From: Jiangella anatolica
Lineage (GTDB): Bacteria; Actinomycetota; Actinomycetes; Jiangellales; Jiangellaceae
Length of the DNA stretch: 64,000 nucleotides
Assembly (NCBI RefSeq): GCF_003236295.1
Contig: NZ_POTW01000009.1
Coordinates: forward strand, 1 to 64,000
Direction of reading: 5' to 3'
How positions within the stretch are numbered: the stretch's first letter is position 1; each line of letters starts with the position of its first letter. Shown here piece by piece: positions 44,972 to 53,989 of this stretch. The position numbers and the translations under genes were made by a program. The notes under the pieces were generated by a model. The model was not told where the DNA came from, searched no databases, and saw only the letters and a list, made by a program, of their open reading frames with translations.

Positions 44972-46288
44972 TCAGCCGGTGGCCGCCTCGACCTCGTTGA
45001 TGAACTGCTCGGCCGCCTCGTCGGGGCTGAGCCGGTCGAAGAGGACCTCGATGTTGAGCCGCTTGATGATGTCGACGACCTGGCCGGCGCCGACCGGTGG
45101 CGCGGGCGGCGCGTCGACGACGTCCTCCTGGATCTGCGCCAGGTACTCGGCCTCGGCGACCTGGTGCTCGTTCAGGTCGGCGAGGATGCGCTCGCGCTGC
45201 TCGAGGTTGGCCGGCAGGCCGCGGTCGGAGCGGACGGCGTCGATGGCCGCGGGGTCGTTGAGCAGGAAGTCGACCAGCATCGCCGCCTCCTCCGGGTGCT
45301 CGGTGCGGGCCGAGACGGAGTAGTGCATGGCCGGCTTGTAGTAGTTGCCGGTCCGCTCGCGCTCGTGCTCGCCGGGCGGCCGCAGCAGCCGCAACTCGCC
45401 GCCGGACGCACCGGACAGCGCCGCCAGCGTGTTGCTCCAGTACCAGGCCATGGCGGCCCGGTTGGTGCCCAGCAGCGTCTGTTCCGGCGAACCGGTGTCC
45501 TGCTGCTCGGCCGACAGCGTGGCCTGCGGCGTGCCGCCGCCGTCGCGCAGCTGCAGCGAGTACTCCCACCACTGCGCCAGCGTCGCCGGCTCGAGGGCCA
45601 GCTCGCCGTCCTCGTCGTACAGCTCCTGGCCGTGCTGCCGGGCCAGGATCTTGAGGCCGGCCTCGTTGCCGCCGTAGTCCATGGCGCCGACGATCTCGCC
45701 TCCGGTCGCCGCGGTGATCTCGTTGGCGATGCGGATGTAGTCGTCCCACGTCCAGGTGGCGTCGTCGGGCAGCTCGACGCCGGCCTGGTCGAACAGCCGC
45801 GGGTTGGCGTACACGACGTAGGCGTTGACGCCGGTCGGCAGGCCGTAGAGCCCGCCGTCGACCTCGCCGCTGCCGGTCACCAGCGGATCCAGCTGCGACA
45901 GGTCGATGGTGTCCTCGTACTCGGAGAGGTCCAGCAGCGCGCCGCGACCGGCGTACTCGCGCAGGAACCGCTCCTCCTGAGTGATGACGTCCGGCGCGTC
46001 GTTCGCGGCGACCTGCGTCGCCAGCCGGTCCCAATAACCGCTCCACTCGATGTACTCGCCCTGCACATCGATGTTCGGATGCTGCTCCTCGAACGCCGCG
46101 ATCGCGGCCTCGGTCAGCTCGCGCCGCTCGTCGCTGCCCCACCACGCGAACCGCAGCGTCACCTGCTCGTCCGAGCCGGCCGCATCGCCGTCGCCACCGC
46201 CGTCGTCGCTGCCGCAGCCGCCGGCCAGCAGCGCCACTGCGAGCACGCTGGCCAGGGAGGTCCTTCTCCGTCTGCCGCCCATCTCCAT
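44972..46288 (-). CDS. Sugar ABC transporter substrate-binding lipoprotein (paralogue 1)
   Basis: A 438-residue cluster-1 solute-binding protein with lipobox ALLAGGC. The mature part contains RFAWWGSDERRELTEAAIAA, EYAGRGALLDLSEY, GLPTGVNAYVVYANPRLF and TWTWDDYIRIANEI. It is clearly paralogous to the proteins at 48406 and 54818: the three share W/F-WG-x-D/E-x-R, PTGVN-Y and TWTWDD at the same places. It is fifth in the operon, behind the glycosidase gene. Substrate is probably an oligosaccharide set free by the local enzymes. Confidence 0.88.
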   Translation of the reverse strand: MEMGGRRRRTSLASVLAVALLAGGCGSDDGGGDGDAAGSDEQVTLRFAWWGSDERRELTEAAIAAFEEQHPNIDVQGEYIEWSGYWDRLATQVAANDAPDVITQEERFLREYAGRGALLDLSEYEDTIDLSQLDPLVTGSGEVDGGLYGLPTGVNAYVVYANPRLFDQAGVELPDDATWTWDDYIRIANEITAATGGEIVGAMDYGGNEAGLKILARQHGQELYDEDGELALEPATLAQWWEYSLQLRDGGGTPQATLSAEQQDTGSPEQTLLGTNRAAMAWYWSNTLAALSGASGGELRLLRPPGEHERERTGNYYKPAMHYSVSARTEHPEEAAMLVDFLLNDPAAIDAVRSDRGLPANLEQRERILADLNEHQVAEAEYLAQIQEDVVDAPPAPPVGAGQVVDIIKRLNIEVLFDRLSPDEAAEQFINEVEAATG

Positions 46289-46321
46289 CCCACTCCTTCG
46301 GGGTCCGGTCCTGGTCTTCGG

Positions 46322-48409
46322 TCAGGGAGCGGGGACGAGGCCCTCGGCCTCGACCGTCCACCGCCCGTCGTCCGGGAATCCCGGCGCCGGCCTGCCGGCC
46401 GCGCCGTCCCATCCGGCGGCCATCAGGGCGACGGCCGCCAGCACTCCCCCGTTGCCCGGCAGGTACAGCGGCAACGACGACGTCTGCCGGTTGTGACCGT
46501 TCGGGAGGAACTCGTTCTTCTGCACCTGCATGGTCAGCGCCGCCACGGCCAGCTCCGGCTCGCCGAGACGCGCGGCCGTCATGGCGATGACCGGGTAGTC
46601 CCACCCCCACGTGCTGTCCCAGTCCCAATCGGCCAGCACGTCGTGCAGGGTGGCCCGCATGACCGGCGGGTCGATCAGCGGCGTCTGCGGCAGGAACCCC
46701 AGCGCGCACAGCATCGACGGGTGGTCGGTGCGGATGGTGTACGGATCGACGTCGATGGCCGTGTAGACGCCGTCGCGCACGTGCGGACGGACCAGGCGGC
46801 CGGCCACCGCGCTCCACCGCTCGTCACGGGGCAGCCCGGCGCGCTCGCGCCACCGCTGCGCCGTCTCCAGCGCCCACTGCCAGTACGCCAGCTCGAACGT
46901 CGGATTGGTGGCGCGCGCCCGGAGCGACCCGTACGACTCCTGCGCCGGCACCAGCGGCGGCCCGAGCTGGAAGCCGCGCTCGGTCCGCGCCGCGTAGGAC
47001 GCCATGAACTCGGCCGTCTCGAAGACGATGCCGGCGAACTCGTCGATCACCTCGCGGCTCGGCGCGGCCCGGTACAGCAGCTCGGCGAGGTGGATGGGGT
47101 GCGGCTGCTGCCAGATGAGGAACGCGCCGATGGGGCTCGGGCTCTCCCGCGCGTCGGGGCCGACCTGCTTCGGCCACCGGGCCCCGGCCCGTCCCTGCGC
47201 CTTCGCCGTCGCCCGGGCCGCGTCCAGCGCCGAGTGGTACCAGCGCAGGCTCCGCGCCAGCAGCTCCGGCCGGCCCCACAGCGGGAAGTGCGCCGCGTGC
47301 CACCAGTGCATCTCCAGATGGAACCGGCCCCGCCAGGAGTTGCAGACCAGTCCGGTCTCCTGCGGCGGCAGCGACCCGGCGCAGTTGATCGCCGTGAGGT
47401 ACTGGGACAGGACGGTGCGCCGCTCGATCTCCGCGGCCCGCTCGTCGGTGCTGCCGACCAGGTCGACGGCGCCGCCGCCGGACCAGAACGCCGGCCAGTG
47501 GGCCTCGGCGGCGGCGAGCACCGCGTCGAAGCCCGGCGCCGGGGGCAGTGAGCGGGCCGACGGCGCGAACGCGGCCACGAGGTCCAGCCTCGCGGTCCCG
47601 GCGGTGGCCCGCAGCTCGTGCGGCCCGGCCTGTTCCACCGTCAGCCCTGGGGTGGCGGCGACGGCGACGGCGTACCCGTCGGCGTCCAGGACGCGGTCGA
47701 TCCGCCAGCCGCCGCCGGTGCGTTCAAGCGTCGTGCGATGTGCCTCCGGACGGGTCCAGTCGGCGGCGTCGTGCCAGCTCTGCGAACCGTACGGGAACGC
47801 CAGCCGGACCGCGAGCCGGCCGGATCGGACCGCGTCGGACTCGATCCGGACCGCGAGCACGTCCGCGGTCGGGTGGCAGACCGTCAGCACGCGTACCGGC
47901 TGGCCGCAGAGCTCGAACGTGCTGTCGATGACGCCGTGCCAGAGGTCGAGCACCTGGCGGACCCCGGACACGTCGCCGGGTGCGACCGGCCGCGCCCGTC
48001 CGTCGTCGAGCAGCTCCAGCCCGATCCGGCCGAGATCCAGCCGATGCGGGTTGGCCCGCAGCCACAGCTCCGCGGGCGAGTGGGTGCGGTCTCCGCCGGC
48101 GCCGATGCTGCCGGTCACGTCGGCGTACGGCGCCGGGCCGTGCGGCGTGTCGTACGTGATCAAGGTGTCCTCGAGCCGGTGGTCGCCGGGTACGGAGTGC
48201 CAGCCCCACTGCGCCTGGGTGCCCAGCAGGGTGCCGTCCGCCGTGCCGTCCCGGGACGCCACCGGGTAACGGTCCGGGAACGTCTGCAGGCCGGTGACGT
48301 CGACGGTGAAGCAGAACTCGCCGTTGCCGACCGACAGCGGCGACCGCCCGTCGATCTCCGTCATCACGACGCGGTGCCGGGACACCAGCGCGCGGCGGTC
48401 GATGCTCAT
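46322..48409 (-). CDS. Large cytoplasmic glycoside hydrolase of the GH65/GH95-like (alpha/alpha)6 type
   Basis: A 695-residue protein without signal peptide. The N-terminal beta domain begins PLSVGNGEFCFTVDVTGLQ. The C-terminal part has helical-toroid features: EIERRTVLSQYLTAINCAG, FHLEMHWWHAAHFPLWGR (a HLEMHWWH motif containing the candidate catalytic Glu), RWPKQVGPDARESPSPIGAF, and TWGWDYPVIAMTAARLGEPE. It resembles GH65/GH95-type inverting enzymes, but I cannot name a CAZy family. It lies between two binding-protein genes and is coupled to the upstream one by four bases. A role on imported oligosaccharides is inferred. Confidence 0.68.
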   Translation of the reverse strand: MSIDRRALVSRHRVVMTEIDGRSPLSVGNGEFCFTVDVTGLQTFPDRYPVASRDGTADGTLLGTQAQWGWHSVPGDHRLEDTLITYDTPHGPAPYADVTGSIGAGGDRTHSPAELWLRANPHRLDLGRIGLELLDDGRARPVAPGDVSGVRQVLDLWHGVIDSTFELCGQPVRVLTVCHPTADVLAVRIESDAVRSGRLAVRLAFPYGSQSWHDAADWTRPEAHRTTLERTGGGWRIDRVLDADGYAVAVAATPGLTVEQAGPHELRATAGTARLDLVAAFAPSARSLPPAPGFDAVLAAAEAHWPAFWSGGGAVDLVGSTDERAAEIERRTVLSQYLTAINCAGSLPPQETGLVCNSWRGRFHLEMHWWHAAHFPLWGRPELLARSLRWYHSALDAARATAKAQGRAGARWPKQVGPDARESPSPIGAFLIWQQPHPIHLAELLYRAAPSREVIDEFAGIVFETAEFMASYAARTERGFQLGPPLVPAQESYGSLRARATNPTFELAYWQWALETAQRWRERAGLPRDERWSAVAGRLVRPHVRDGVYTAIDVDPYTIRTDHPSMLCALGFLPQTPLIDPPVMRATLHDVLADWDWDSTWGWDYPVIAMTAARLGEPELAVAALTMQVQKNEFLPNGHNRQTSSLPLYLPGNGGVLAAVALMAAGWDGAAGRPAPGFPDDGRWTVEAEGLVPAP

Positions 48410-49683
48410 GGCCGCAGCGCCGCCTCGACCTCGGCAATGAACCGCTCGGCGGCGTCCTCCGGCGCCGCCCGGTCGAACAGCACCTCGCTGTTCAGGCGGG
48501 TGACGATGCCCGCGGTCTCGGTGGAGCCGACCGGCGCCGGCGGCACCGGCACGCCGGCGGCCTCTTCCAGCCGGGCCAGGTACTCGGCCTCGGCCTGCTG
48601 CACCGGCGTCAGCTGGTCCATGATCGCGGCGCGGACGTCGGCGTTGACCGGCAGGCCGCGGTCGGTGAGGAACGCCTCCGCCGCCGCCGGCTCGTTGAGC
48701 ATGAAGTCGACCAGTCGGGCCGCCTCCTCCGGATGCTCCGAGCGCGCCCCGATCGTGTAGTACATGGACGGCCCGAGCCACGAGCCGGCCTCGCCGCCGT
48801 CCACGCCGGGCGGGATCAGCAGCTCGAGCTCCTCGCCCGACGCGGTGCTGAGCGCCTCGAGCACGTTCGACCAGATCAGCGACATGCCGCCGGCGTTGGT
48901 GCCGATCAGCGTCTGCTCCGGCGCGCTCTGGCTGGCCAGCTCCCCGGTCAGCGTGGCCGGCGGGGTGCAGCCGGAGTCGCGCAGCTCGAGCGCGAACTCC
49001 CACCACTCGGTGACCGTCCCGGCCGAGATGCCCAGCTCGCCGTCCTCGGTGTAGAGCTGTTCGCCATGCTGCCGCGCCCACAGCGACAGCGTGTTGTGGT
49101 TGGTGAGGTCCTGGGCGCCGTAGCCGGCGTCGCCGAGCGCGGCGCCGATCTGAGTGCACAGCTGGGCGAAGTCGTCCCACGTCCAGGTGGTGTCGTCGGG
49201 GAGCTCCAGGCCGGCCTGCGCGAAGACCGCCGGGTTGGCCACCATGGCGTAGCCGTTGACTCCGGTCGGGATGGCGTAGAGCGAGCCGTCGATGGTGCCG
49301 TGCGCGAGGATGTCCTCGGAGATCTCGTCGGTGCGGATGATGTCGTCGACCTCGGCGAGGTCCAGCAGCGCGCCTCGTCCGGCGTACTCGCTGTGGTAGG
49401 CGCCGCCCATGGTCATGACGTCGGGCGCGTCGCCGGCGGCGACACTGGTGGCGAGCTTGTCGAAGTAGGCGCCGAAGTCGGCGTAGTCCATCTCGACCCG
49501 GATGTCCGGGTTCTCGGCCTCGAACGCGTCGATCATCTCCTGCGTCAGCTGTGCCCGGTCCTCGCTGCCCCAGAACGCGTAGCGCAGCTCGACGACGTCG
49601 CCGTCACCGCCACTGGTCGTGCCGCCACCGCCACAGGCGGCGAGCAGCACGGCGACCGGCGCCAGGGCACGGAGGGTTCGCAT
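48406..49683 (-). CDS. Sugar ABC transporter substrate-binding lipoprotein (paralogue 2)
   Basis: A 425-residue lipoprotein (lipobox VLLAACGGG). Mature part: RYAFWGSEDRAQLTQEMIDA, SEYAGRGALLDLAEV, AIPTGVNGYAMVANPAVF, TWTWDDFAQLCTQI, ARQHGEQLYTEDGELGI. It is the binding protein directly behind the two permease genes (23-base gap), hence the most likely cognate receptor. The C-terminal AEEFI-like helix DAAERFIAEVEAAL is shared with paralogue 1. Overlaps the glycosidase start by four bases. Confidence 0.9.
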   Translation of the reverse strand: MRTLRALAPVAVLLAACGGGGTTSGGDGDVVELRYAFWGSEDRAQLTQEMIDAFEAENPDIRVEMDYADFGAYFDKLATSVAAGDAPDVMTMGGAYHSEYAGRGALLDLAEVDDIIRTDEISEDILAHGTIDGSLYAIPTGVNGYAMVANPAVFAQAGLELPDDTTWTWDDFAQLCTQIGAALGDAGYGAQDLTNHNTLSLWARQHGEQLYTEDGELGISAGTVTEWWEFALELRDSGCTPPATLTGELASQSAPEQTLIGTNAGGMSLIWSNVLEALSTASGEELELLIPPGVDGGEAGSWLGPSMYYTIGARSEHPEEAARLVDFMLNEPAAAEAFLTDRGLPVNADVRAAIMDQLTPVQQAEAEYLARLEEAAGVPVPPAPVGSTETAGIVTRLNSEVLFDRAAPEDAAERFIAEVEAALRP

Positions 49684-49706
49684 GGATGAGCTCCTTCCGG
49701 GAGACG

Positions 49707-50600
49707 TCACTTGATGCCGGTCGTGGCGATGCCGCGCATGAGATAGCGCTGCCCGGCGAGGAAGAAGCCGAAGATCGGCCCCAACGCCACCAGGGACATG
49801 GCGAACAGCGGCCCCCAGGCGGACTCGCCCTGGGAGTCGACGAAGGTGCGCAGCGCCACCGGCACCGTGTACAGGTCGGGGTCGGTCACGAAGATCAGCT
49901 GGCTGTAGAAGTCGTTCCACACCGAGATGAAGGTGAAGATGGCCGTCGTCGCCAGCGCGGGCAGGCACAGCGGCATGATGATGCGCCAGAAGATCCGGAA
50001 GTGGCCGCAGCCGTCGATGCGCGCGGCGTCGTCGAGCTCGCGCGGCAGCCCGCGGATGAACTGCACCATGAGGAAGATGAAGAACGCGTCCGTGGCCAGG
50101 AACTTCGGCACGATCAGCGGGTAGTACGTGTTGATCCAGTCCAGCTCGGAGAACAGGATGTACTGCGGCACGATCACCACGTGGATCGGCAGCATGATCG
50201 TGCCGAGCATCGCGGCGAAGAACAGCCGCTTGCCGCGGAACTGCAGCCGGGCGAACGCGTAGGCGGCCAGCGCGCAGCTGAGCAGGTTGCCCACCACCGA
50301 GAAGAAGACGATGATCGCGGAGTTGATCAGGTAGTGGTGGAACGGGCGGGCCAGCGCGGTCCAGCCCTCGGTGTAGTTGCTGAAGTCGAACTCCGTTGGG
50401 ATGAGCGACGCGTCGCGGAAGATCAGGTCCGACGGCTTGAACGAGCTCGACACCATCCACAGCAGCGGATAGAGCATCGCGAAGCCGAACACGATGAGCG
50501 CGGCGTGCTTGAGCAGCCGTCGTTTCCGGCCGTCGCGCCGGCGCCGGGCGGCCAGGGCCGCGGGATCGGGCGCCGCGATCGATTCGAGGTCAGTCGCCAT
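49707..50600 (-). CDS. Sugar ABC transporter permease, MalG type
   Basis: A 297-residue inner-membrane permease with six helices. The ATPase-docking EAA loop is ELDDAARIDGCGHFRIFWRIIMPL. Typical CUT1 features are the N-terminal FAMLYPLLWMVSSSFK and the end GQRYLMRGIATTGIK. It overlaps the MalF-type gene by 11 bases. With its partner it would form the channel served by the binding proteins of the locus and an ATPase encoded elsewhere. Confidence 0.93.
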   Translation of the reverse strand: MATDLESIAAPDPAALAARRRRDGRKRRLLKHAALIVFGFAMLYPLLWMVSSSFKPSDLIFRDASLIPTEFDFSNYTEGWTALARPFHHYLINSAIIVFFSVVGNLLSCALAAYAFARLQFRGKRLFFAAMLGTIMLPIHVVIVPQYILFSELDWINTYYPLIVPKFLATDAFFIFLMVQFIRGLPRELDDAARIDGCGHFRIFWRIIMPLCLPALATTAIFTFISVWNDFYSQLIFVTDPDLYTVPVALRTFVDSQGESAWGPLFAMSLVALGPIFGFFLAGQRYLMRGIATTGIK

Positions 50601-51564
50601 AGTGCACCCACCGCTTCGCCGCGAGGAAGTTGACCGCCGTGAACCCGGCGATGATCACCAGCAGGACCCAGGCCAGCGCCGAGGCGTAGCCCATCTCGAA
50701 CGAGCCGAAGCCGCGCTGGTAGGTGTAGAGCGTGTAGAAGAGCGTGGAGTCGGCCGGTCCGCCGGTGCCGCCGCTGACGATGAATGCCTGCGTGAACGTC
50801 TGGAACGACCCGATGATCTGCAGCACGAGGTTGAAGAAGATGATCGGCGTGAGCAGCGGCACGGTGATGCGCCAGAACTTGGTGAACCCGCCGGCGCCGT
50901 CGACGTCGGCCGCCTCGTAGTACATGGCGGGGATCTGCCGCAGCCCGGCCAGGAAGATCACCATGGGTGCGCCGAACGTCCACACGTTGAGCACGATCAG
51001 CGTCGACAACGCGTGGTCGGGATGCGACACCCATCCTTGGCCCTCGATGCCGACCAGGCCGAGCAACTGGTTGATCAGCCCCTCGGTGCCGAAGATCTGC
51101 CGCCAGAGGATGGCGATCGCGACGCTGCCGCCGAGCAGCGAGGGCAGGTAGTAGATCGACCGGTACACGGCGAGCCCGCGCACACCGCGGTCGAGGAAGA
51201 ACGCCAGGGCGAGCGCCAGCGCCAGTTGCAGGGGCACCGACACCAGCACATAGGTGAACGTCACCCGCAGCGCCGTGTGCAGCCGTTCGTCCTCGAGCAT
51301 GCGGCGGTAGTTGTCGAGCCCGAGCCACTCCGGCGGCTGGAGCAGGCTGTACTCGGTGAACGACAGGTACAGCGAGGCGAGGATCGGGCCGATGGTGATG
51401 AGCACCATGCCGACGAACCAGGGCGCGAGGAACAGGTAGGCCACCCGGCCCTCGCGTTTGGCCAGCGGGCTGCGCCGGCGGGGCGGTTCGGGCGCCCGCG
51501 GCGGCTCCGCGGGCGGCGGCTCGCCCGGTGCCCGGCCGCGCGAGAACGTCGGAACGGTGGTCAT
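50590..51564 (-). CDS. Sugar ABC transporter permease, MalF type
   Basis: A 324-residue CUT1 permease and first gene of the nine-gene operon. After a Pro-rich cytoplasmic start (PPPAEPPRAPEPPRRRS) come six helices beginning AYLFLAPWFVGMVLITIGP; the EAA loop is MYYEAADVDGAGGFTKFWRI. The ATG at 51564 has GGAGGAGG upstream; the longer frame from 51645 would run through the promoter and is rejected. The promoter with its operator lies at 51626-51664. Confidence 0.93.
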   Translation of the reverse strand: MTTVPTFSRGRAPGEPPPAEPPRAPEPPRRRSPLAKREGRVAYLFLAPWFVGMVLITIGPILASLYLSFTEYSLLQPPEWLGLDNYRRMLEDERLHTALRVTFTYVLVSVPLQLALALALAFFLDRGVRGLAVYRSIYYLPSLLGGSVAIAILWRQIFGTEGLINQLLGLVGIEGQGWVSHPDHALSTLIVLNVWTFGAPMVIFLAGLRQIPAMYYEAADVDGAGGFTKFWRITVPLLTPIIFFNLVLQIIGSFQTFTQAFIVSGGTGGPADSTLFYTLYTYQRGFGSFEMGYASALAWVLLVIIAGFTAVNFLAAKRWVHYGD

Positions 51565-51625
51565 CGGTGACCTCCTCCTGATCTCGTCGACGGCCACCTG
51601 ACTGGCGGGGAAAGCGTTGTCCGTC

Positions 51626-51664
51626 GAGATACCGATTTCTAGCAAGCGTAGGGGGAGCTGTCAA
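51626..51664 (-). promoter_or_regulatory. Promoter of the nine-gene operon with overlapping LacI-type operator
   Basis: On the minus strand, TTGACA (51659-51664) and TAGAAA (51636-51641) are spaced by exactly 17 bases. The operator GAGATACCGATTTCTAGC (51626-51643 on the plus strand) covers the -10 box, so a bound repressor would block polymerase. The leader to the ATG at 51564 is about 65 bases. Confidence 0.72.
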
Positions 51665-51715
51665 TTGTCAGCAAGAGTTGCCGCTAGTTGGCCACAGAAG
51701 GCCTGGTGGCGGCGG

Positions 51716-51743
51716 TACGCTAGCCTGAGATACCGGTTACTCG
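51716..51743 (+). promoter_or_regulatory. -10 box and LacI-type operator before the second oxidoreductase gene
   Basis: TACGCT at 51716-51721 is followed five bases later by GAGATACCGGTTACTCG (51727-51743), a near-palindrome around CCGG. The site would sit on the transcription start. It is closely related to the operators at 51626, 56172 and 56271. Confidence 0.7.
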
Positions 51744-51773
51744 GATGCGAGCCACTGAGAGGGGACCTCGACG

Positions 51774-52925
51774 ATGCGTCGCTCGACACCGGCGAGGGTG
51801 GTGCTCGCCGGAGCCCACGGCTACGGAGCCACCTACGTGCGCCGCCTGGTCCGGCTGGCCGGCGACGAGGTGGCCCGGCTGGCCGGTGTCTGCGACCCAC
51901 GGCCGCCGTCGCCGGACCACGACGGCCTCCCACCCGGTACCCCGTGGGCGGACGACCTCGGCGATCTGCTCGGCCGCGTCGACGCCGACGTCGTCGTGGT
52001 GGCCGCACCGATCCATCGGCACCATGACCTCGCCGAAACCGCCCTGCGCGCCGGGGCCCACGTCCTGCTGGAGAAGCCCCCCACGCCGACGCTCGCCGGG
52101 TTCGACGCGCTGAGCGATCTGAGCTCCCGGCTCGGCCGCGCCTGCCAGGTCGGCTTCCAGAGCTTCGGCACCGACGCCATCGAGCACGTCCGCCGTCTCG
52201 TCGCCGACGGCGCGATCGGCGACGTCCGCGGCGTCGGCGCCGCCGGCGCCTGGGTGCGCACCCGGGCCTACTGGAGCCGGTCGGCCTGGGCCGGTCGCCG
52301 CGAACTGGACGGCCGGCCCGTCGTCGACGGCGTGGTCACCAACCCCCTGGCGCACGCCCTGGCCACCGCGCTGCGCATCGAGGGCAGCGACCGGCGCGGC
52401 CAGCTGGCCTCTGTACACACCGAGCTGTTCCGGGCCAACGACATCGAGGCCGACGACACCTCCTGCGTCCGCGTCACCACCATCGGTGGCGGTACGGTCC
52501 TCGCCGCGCTCACGCTCTGCGCCCGGGAGCAGCGCGAGCCGTACGTCGTCGTCACCGGCAGCCGCGGCCGCGCCGTGCTCTGGTACAAGACCGGGCGGGT
52601 CGACGTCACCGGGCCGGCCGGCACCGTCACCCGGACCTTCCCGTTCATCGACCTGCTGGAGAACCTGCTGGACCACCGGCGCGATCCGGCCGTGCGGCTG
52701 ATCTCGCCGCTGGAGCGGTCCGGGGCGTTCACCGAGGTGCTCGAGGCGATCCGCACCGCGCCGCCGCCGACACCCATCGCGTCGCCGCACCGGGTGGTGC
52801 TCGGCACCGGGCCCGACCGGCGGCCGGTGGTGACCGGTGTCGACGACGCCGTCGAGCGCGCCGCCGCCACGCTGACGACGTTCCGGGAGCAGGAGCTCCC
52901 ATGGGCCGCGACGGTGATGTCGTGA
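51774..52925 (+). CDS. Gfo/Idh/MocA-family oxidoreductase, second copy
   Basis: A 383-residue oxidoreductase, distinct from the one at 43584. VVLAGAHGYGATYVRRLVRL is the NAD site (GAHGYG), VVVVAAPIHRHHDLAETAL and HVLLEKPPTPT follow, and the C-terminal domain carries TNPLAHALATALRI and RPVVDGVVTN. The start ATG has AGAGGGG upstream. It opens the rightward unit oxidoreductase-lacI-DUF6807. DUF6807 proteins are often encoded next to such enzymes. The substrate is unknown but likely derives from the same glycan. Confidence 0.8.
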   Translation: MRRSTPARVVLAGAHGYGATYVRRLVRLAGDEVARLAGVCDPRPPSPDHDGLPPGTPWADDLGDLLGRVDADVVVVAAPIHRHHDLAETALRAGAHVLLEKPPTPTLAGFDALSDLSSRLGRACQVGFQSFGTDAIEHVRRLVADGAIGDVRGVGAAGAWVRTRAYWSRSAWAGRRELDGRPVVDGVVTNPLAHALATALRIEGSDRRGQLASVHTELFRANDIEADDTSCVRVTTIGGGTVLAALTLCAREQREPYVVVTGSRGRAVLWYKTGRVDVTGPAGTVTRTFPFIDLLENLLDHRRDPAVRLISPLERSGAFTEVLEAIRTAPPPTPIASPHRVVLGTGPDRRPVVTGVDDAVERAAATLTTFREQELPWAATVMS

Positions 52926-52978
52926 GAGATACGATCAGTGCTTCGTCCCGCTCGACGGGGCACGCCGGGGAGGGGAAC

Positions 52979-53989
52979 ATGACGGCGCAGGCCCGCGAGG
53001 AGGCCCGACCGGCCACCATCAGCCGGGTGGCCGAACTGGCCGGGGTCTCCAGGGCCACGGTGTCGCGGGTCATGAACGGCAGCTCGACCGTCGCGCCGGA
53101 GCTGTCCGAACGGGTCCGGGCGGCCGCGGCCACACTCAACTACCAGCCCAGCGTGCTCGCGCGCAGCCTGGCCGTCGGCCGGACGTCGACCATCGCGCTG
53201 GTGGTGCCCGACCTCGCCAACCCGATGTTCCAGGACGTCCTGCGCAGTCTCAGCCACGCCGCCGCCACTCGCGGGCACCGGCTGCTGGTCGCCGACTCCG
53301 AGGAGAACGTCGCCGAGGAAGGGCTGATCGCGGTGGAGGCGCGCCGGCGCTGCGACGGCCTGGTGCTCTGCGCGCCGCGCATGCCCGACGAGGAACTGGC
53401 CGCCCTCGCGCCGCAGCTGGCGCCGTTCGTACTGGTCAACCGCGATACCGCGGGACTGTCGGTACCGTCGGTCAACGTCGACTACGCCGCGGGCATGCGC
53501 GATCTCGTGTCGCATCTCCTCGGGCTCGGCCACCGCCGGTTCGCCTACCTGGCCGGTCCGCCCACCAGCTCGTCCAACCAGCTTCGCCTCAGTACGCTGC
53601 GTGGGTTCGCCGCGGCGGGCAAGCTGGAGCTGGCCGAGTTGGACTGCGGCGCCACCTTCAGCGACGGTCACGCCGTGGCCGGACGCCTCATCGACGGCGT
53701 CTGCACGGCGGTGATCGCCTACAACGACCTCGTCGCATTCGGCGCGCTGTCCGGGCTGCACGAGCTCGGCGTCTCGGTCCCGCACCAGATCTCCATCGCC
53801 GGCTTCGACGACATCCCGTTCGCCCGCTACACCACGCCGCCGCTGACCACGGCGTCGGTGCCACCGAGCGAGATCGGCCAGGAGGCATGGCAGCGGCTGT
53901 GGTCGCTGCTCGGCGGCGAGCCGGCCGCGCCGGACATCCAGTTCCGGCCGCGGCTGGTGGTCCGCGGCAGCACGGGTCCCGCCGCGTGA
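52979..53989 (+). CDS. LacI-family regulator of the glycan locus
   Basis: A 336-residue LacI repressor: TISRVAELAGVSRATVSRVM is the helix-turn-helix, ARSLAVGRTSTIALVVPDLANP the hinge and start of the sugar-binding domain, with FDDIPFARYTTPPLTT near the end. GGGGAGGGG precedes the ATG at 52979; the frame is open back to 52901. It lies in the middle of the locus, flanked by operators on all four promoters, so it is the obvious local repressor. Inducer probably a breakdown sugar. The gene overlaps the DUF6807 start by four bases. Confidence 0.87.
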   Translation: MTAQAREEARPATISRVAELAGVSRATVSRVMNGSSTVAPELSERVRAAAATLNYQPSVLARSLAVGRTSTIALVVPDLANPMFQDVLRSLSHAAATRGHRLLVADSEENVAEEGLIAVEARRRCDGLVLCAPRMPDEELAALAPQLAPFVLVNRDTAGLSVPSVNVDYAAGMRDLVSHLLGLGHRRFAYLAGPPTSSSNQLRLSTLRGFAAAGKLELAELDCGATFSDGHAVAGRLIDGVCTAVIAYNDLVAFGALSGLHELGVSVPHQISIAGFDDIPFARYTTPPLTTASVPPSEIGQEAWQRLWSLLGGEPAAPDIQFRPRLVVRGSTGPAA

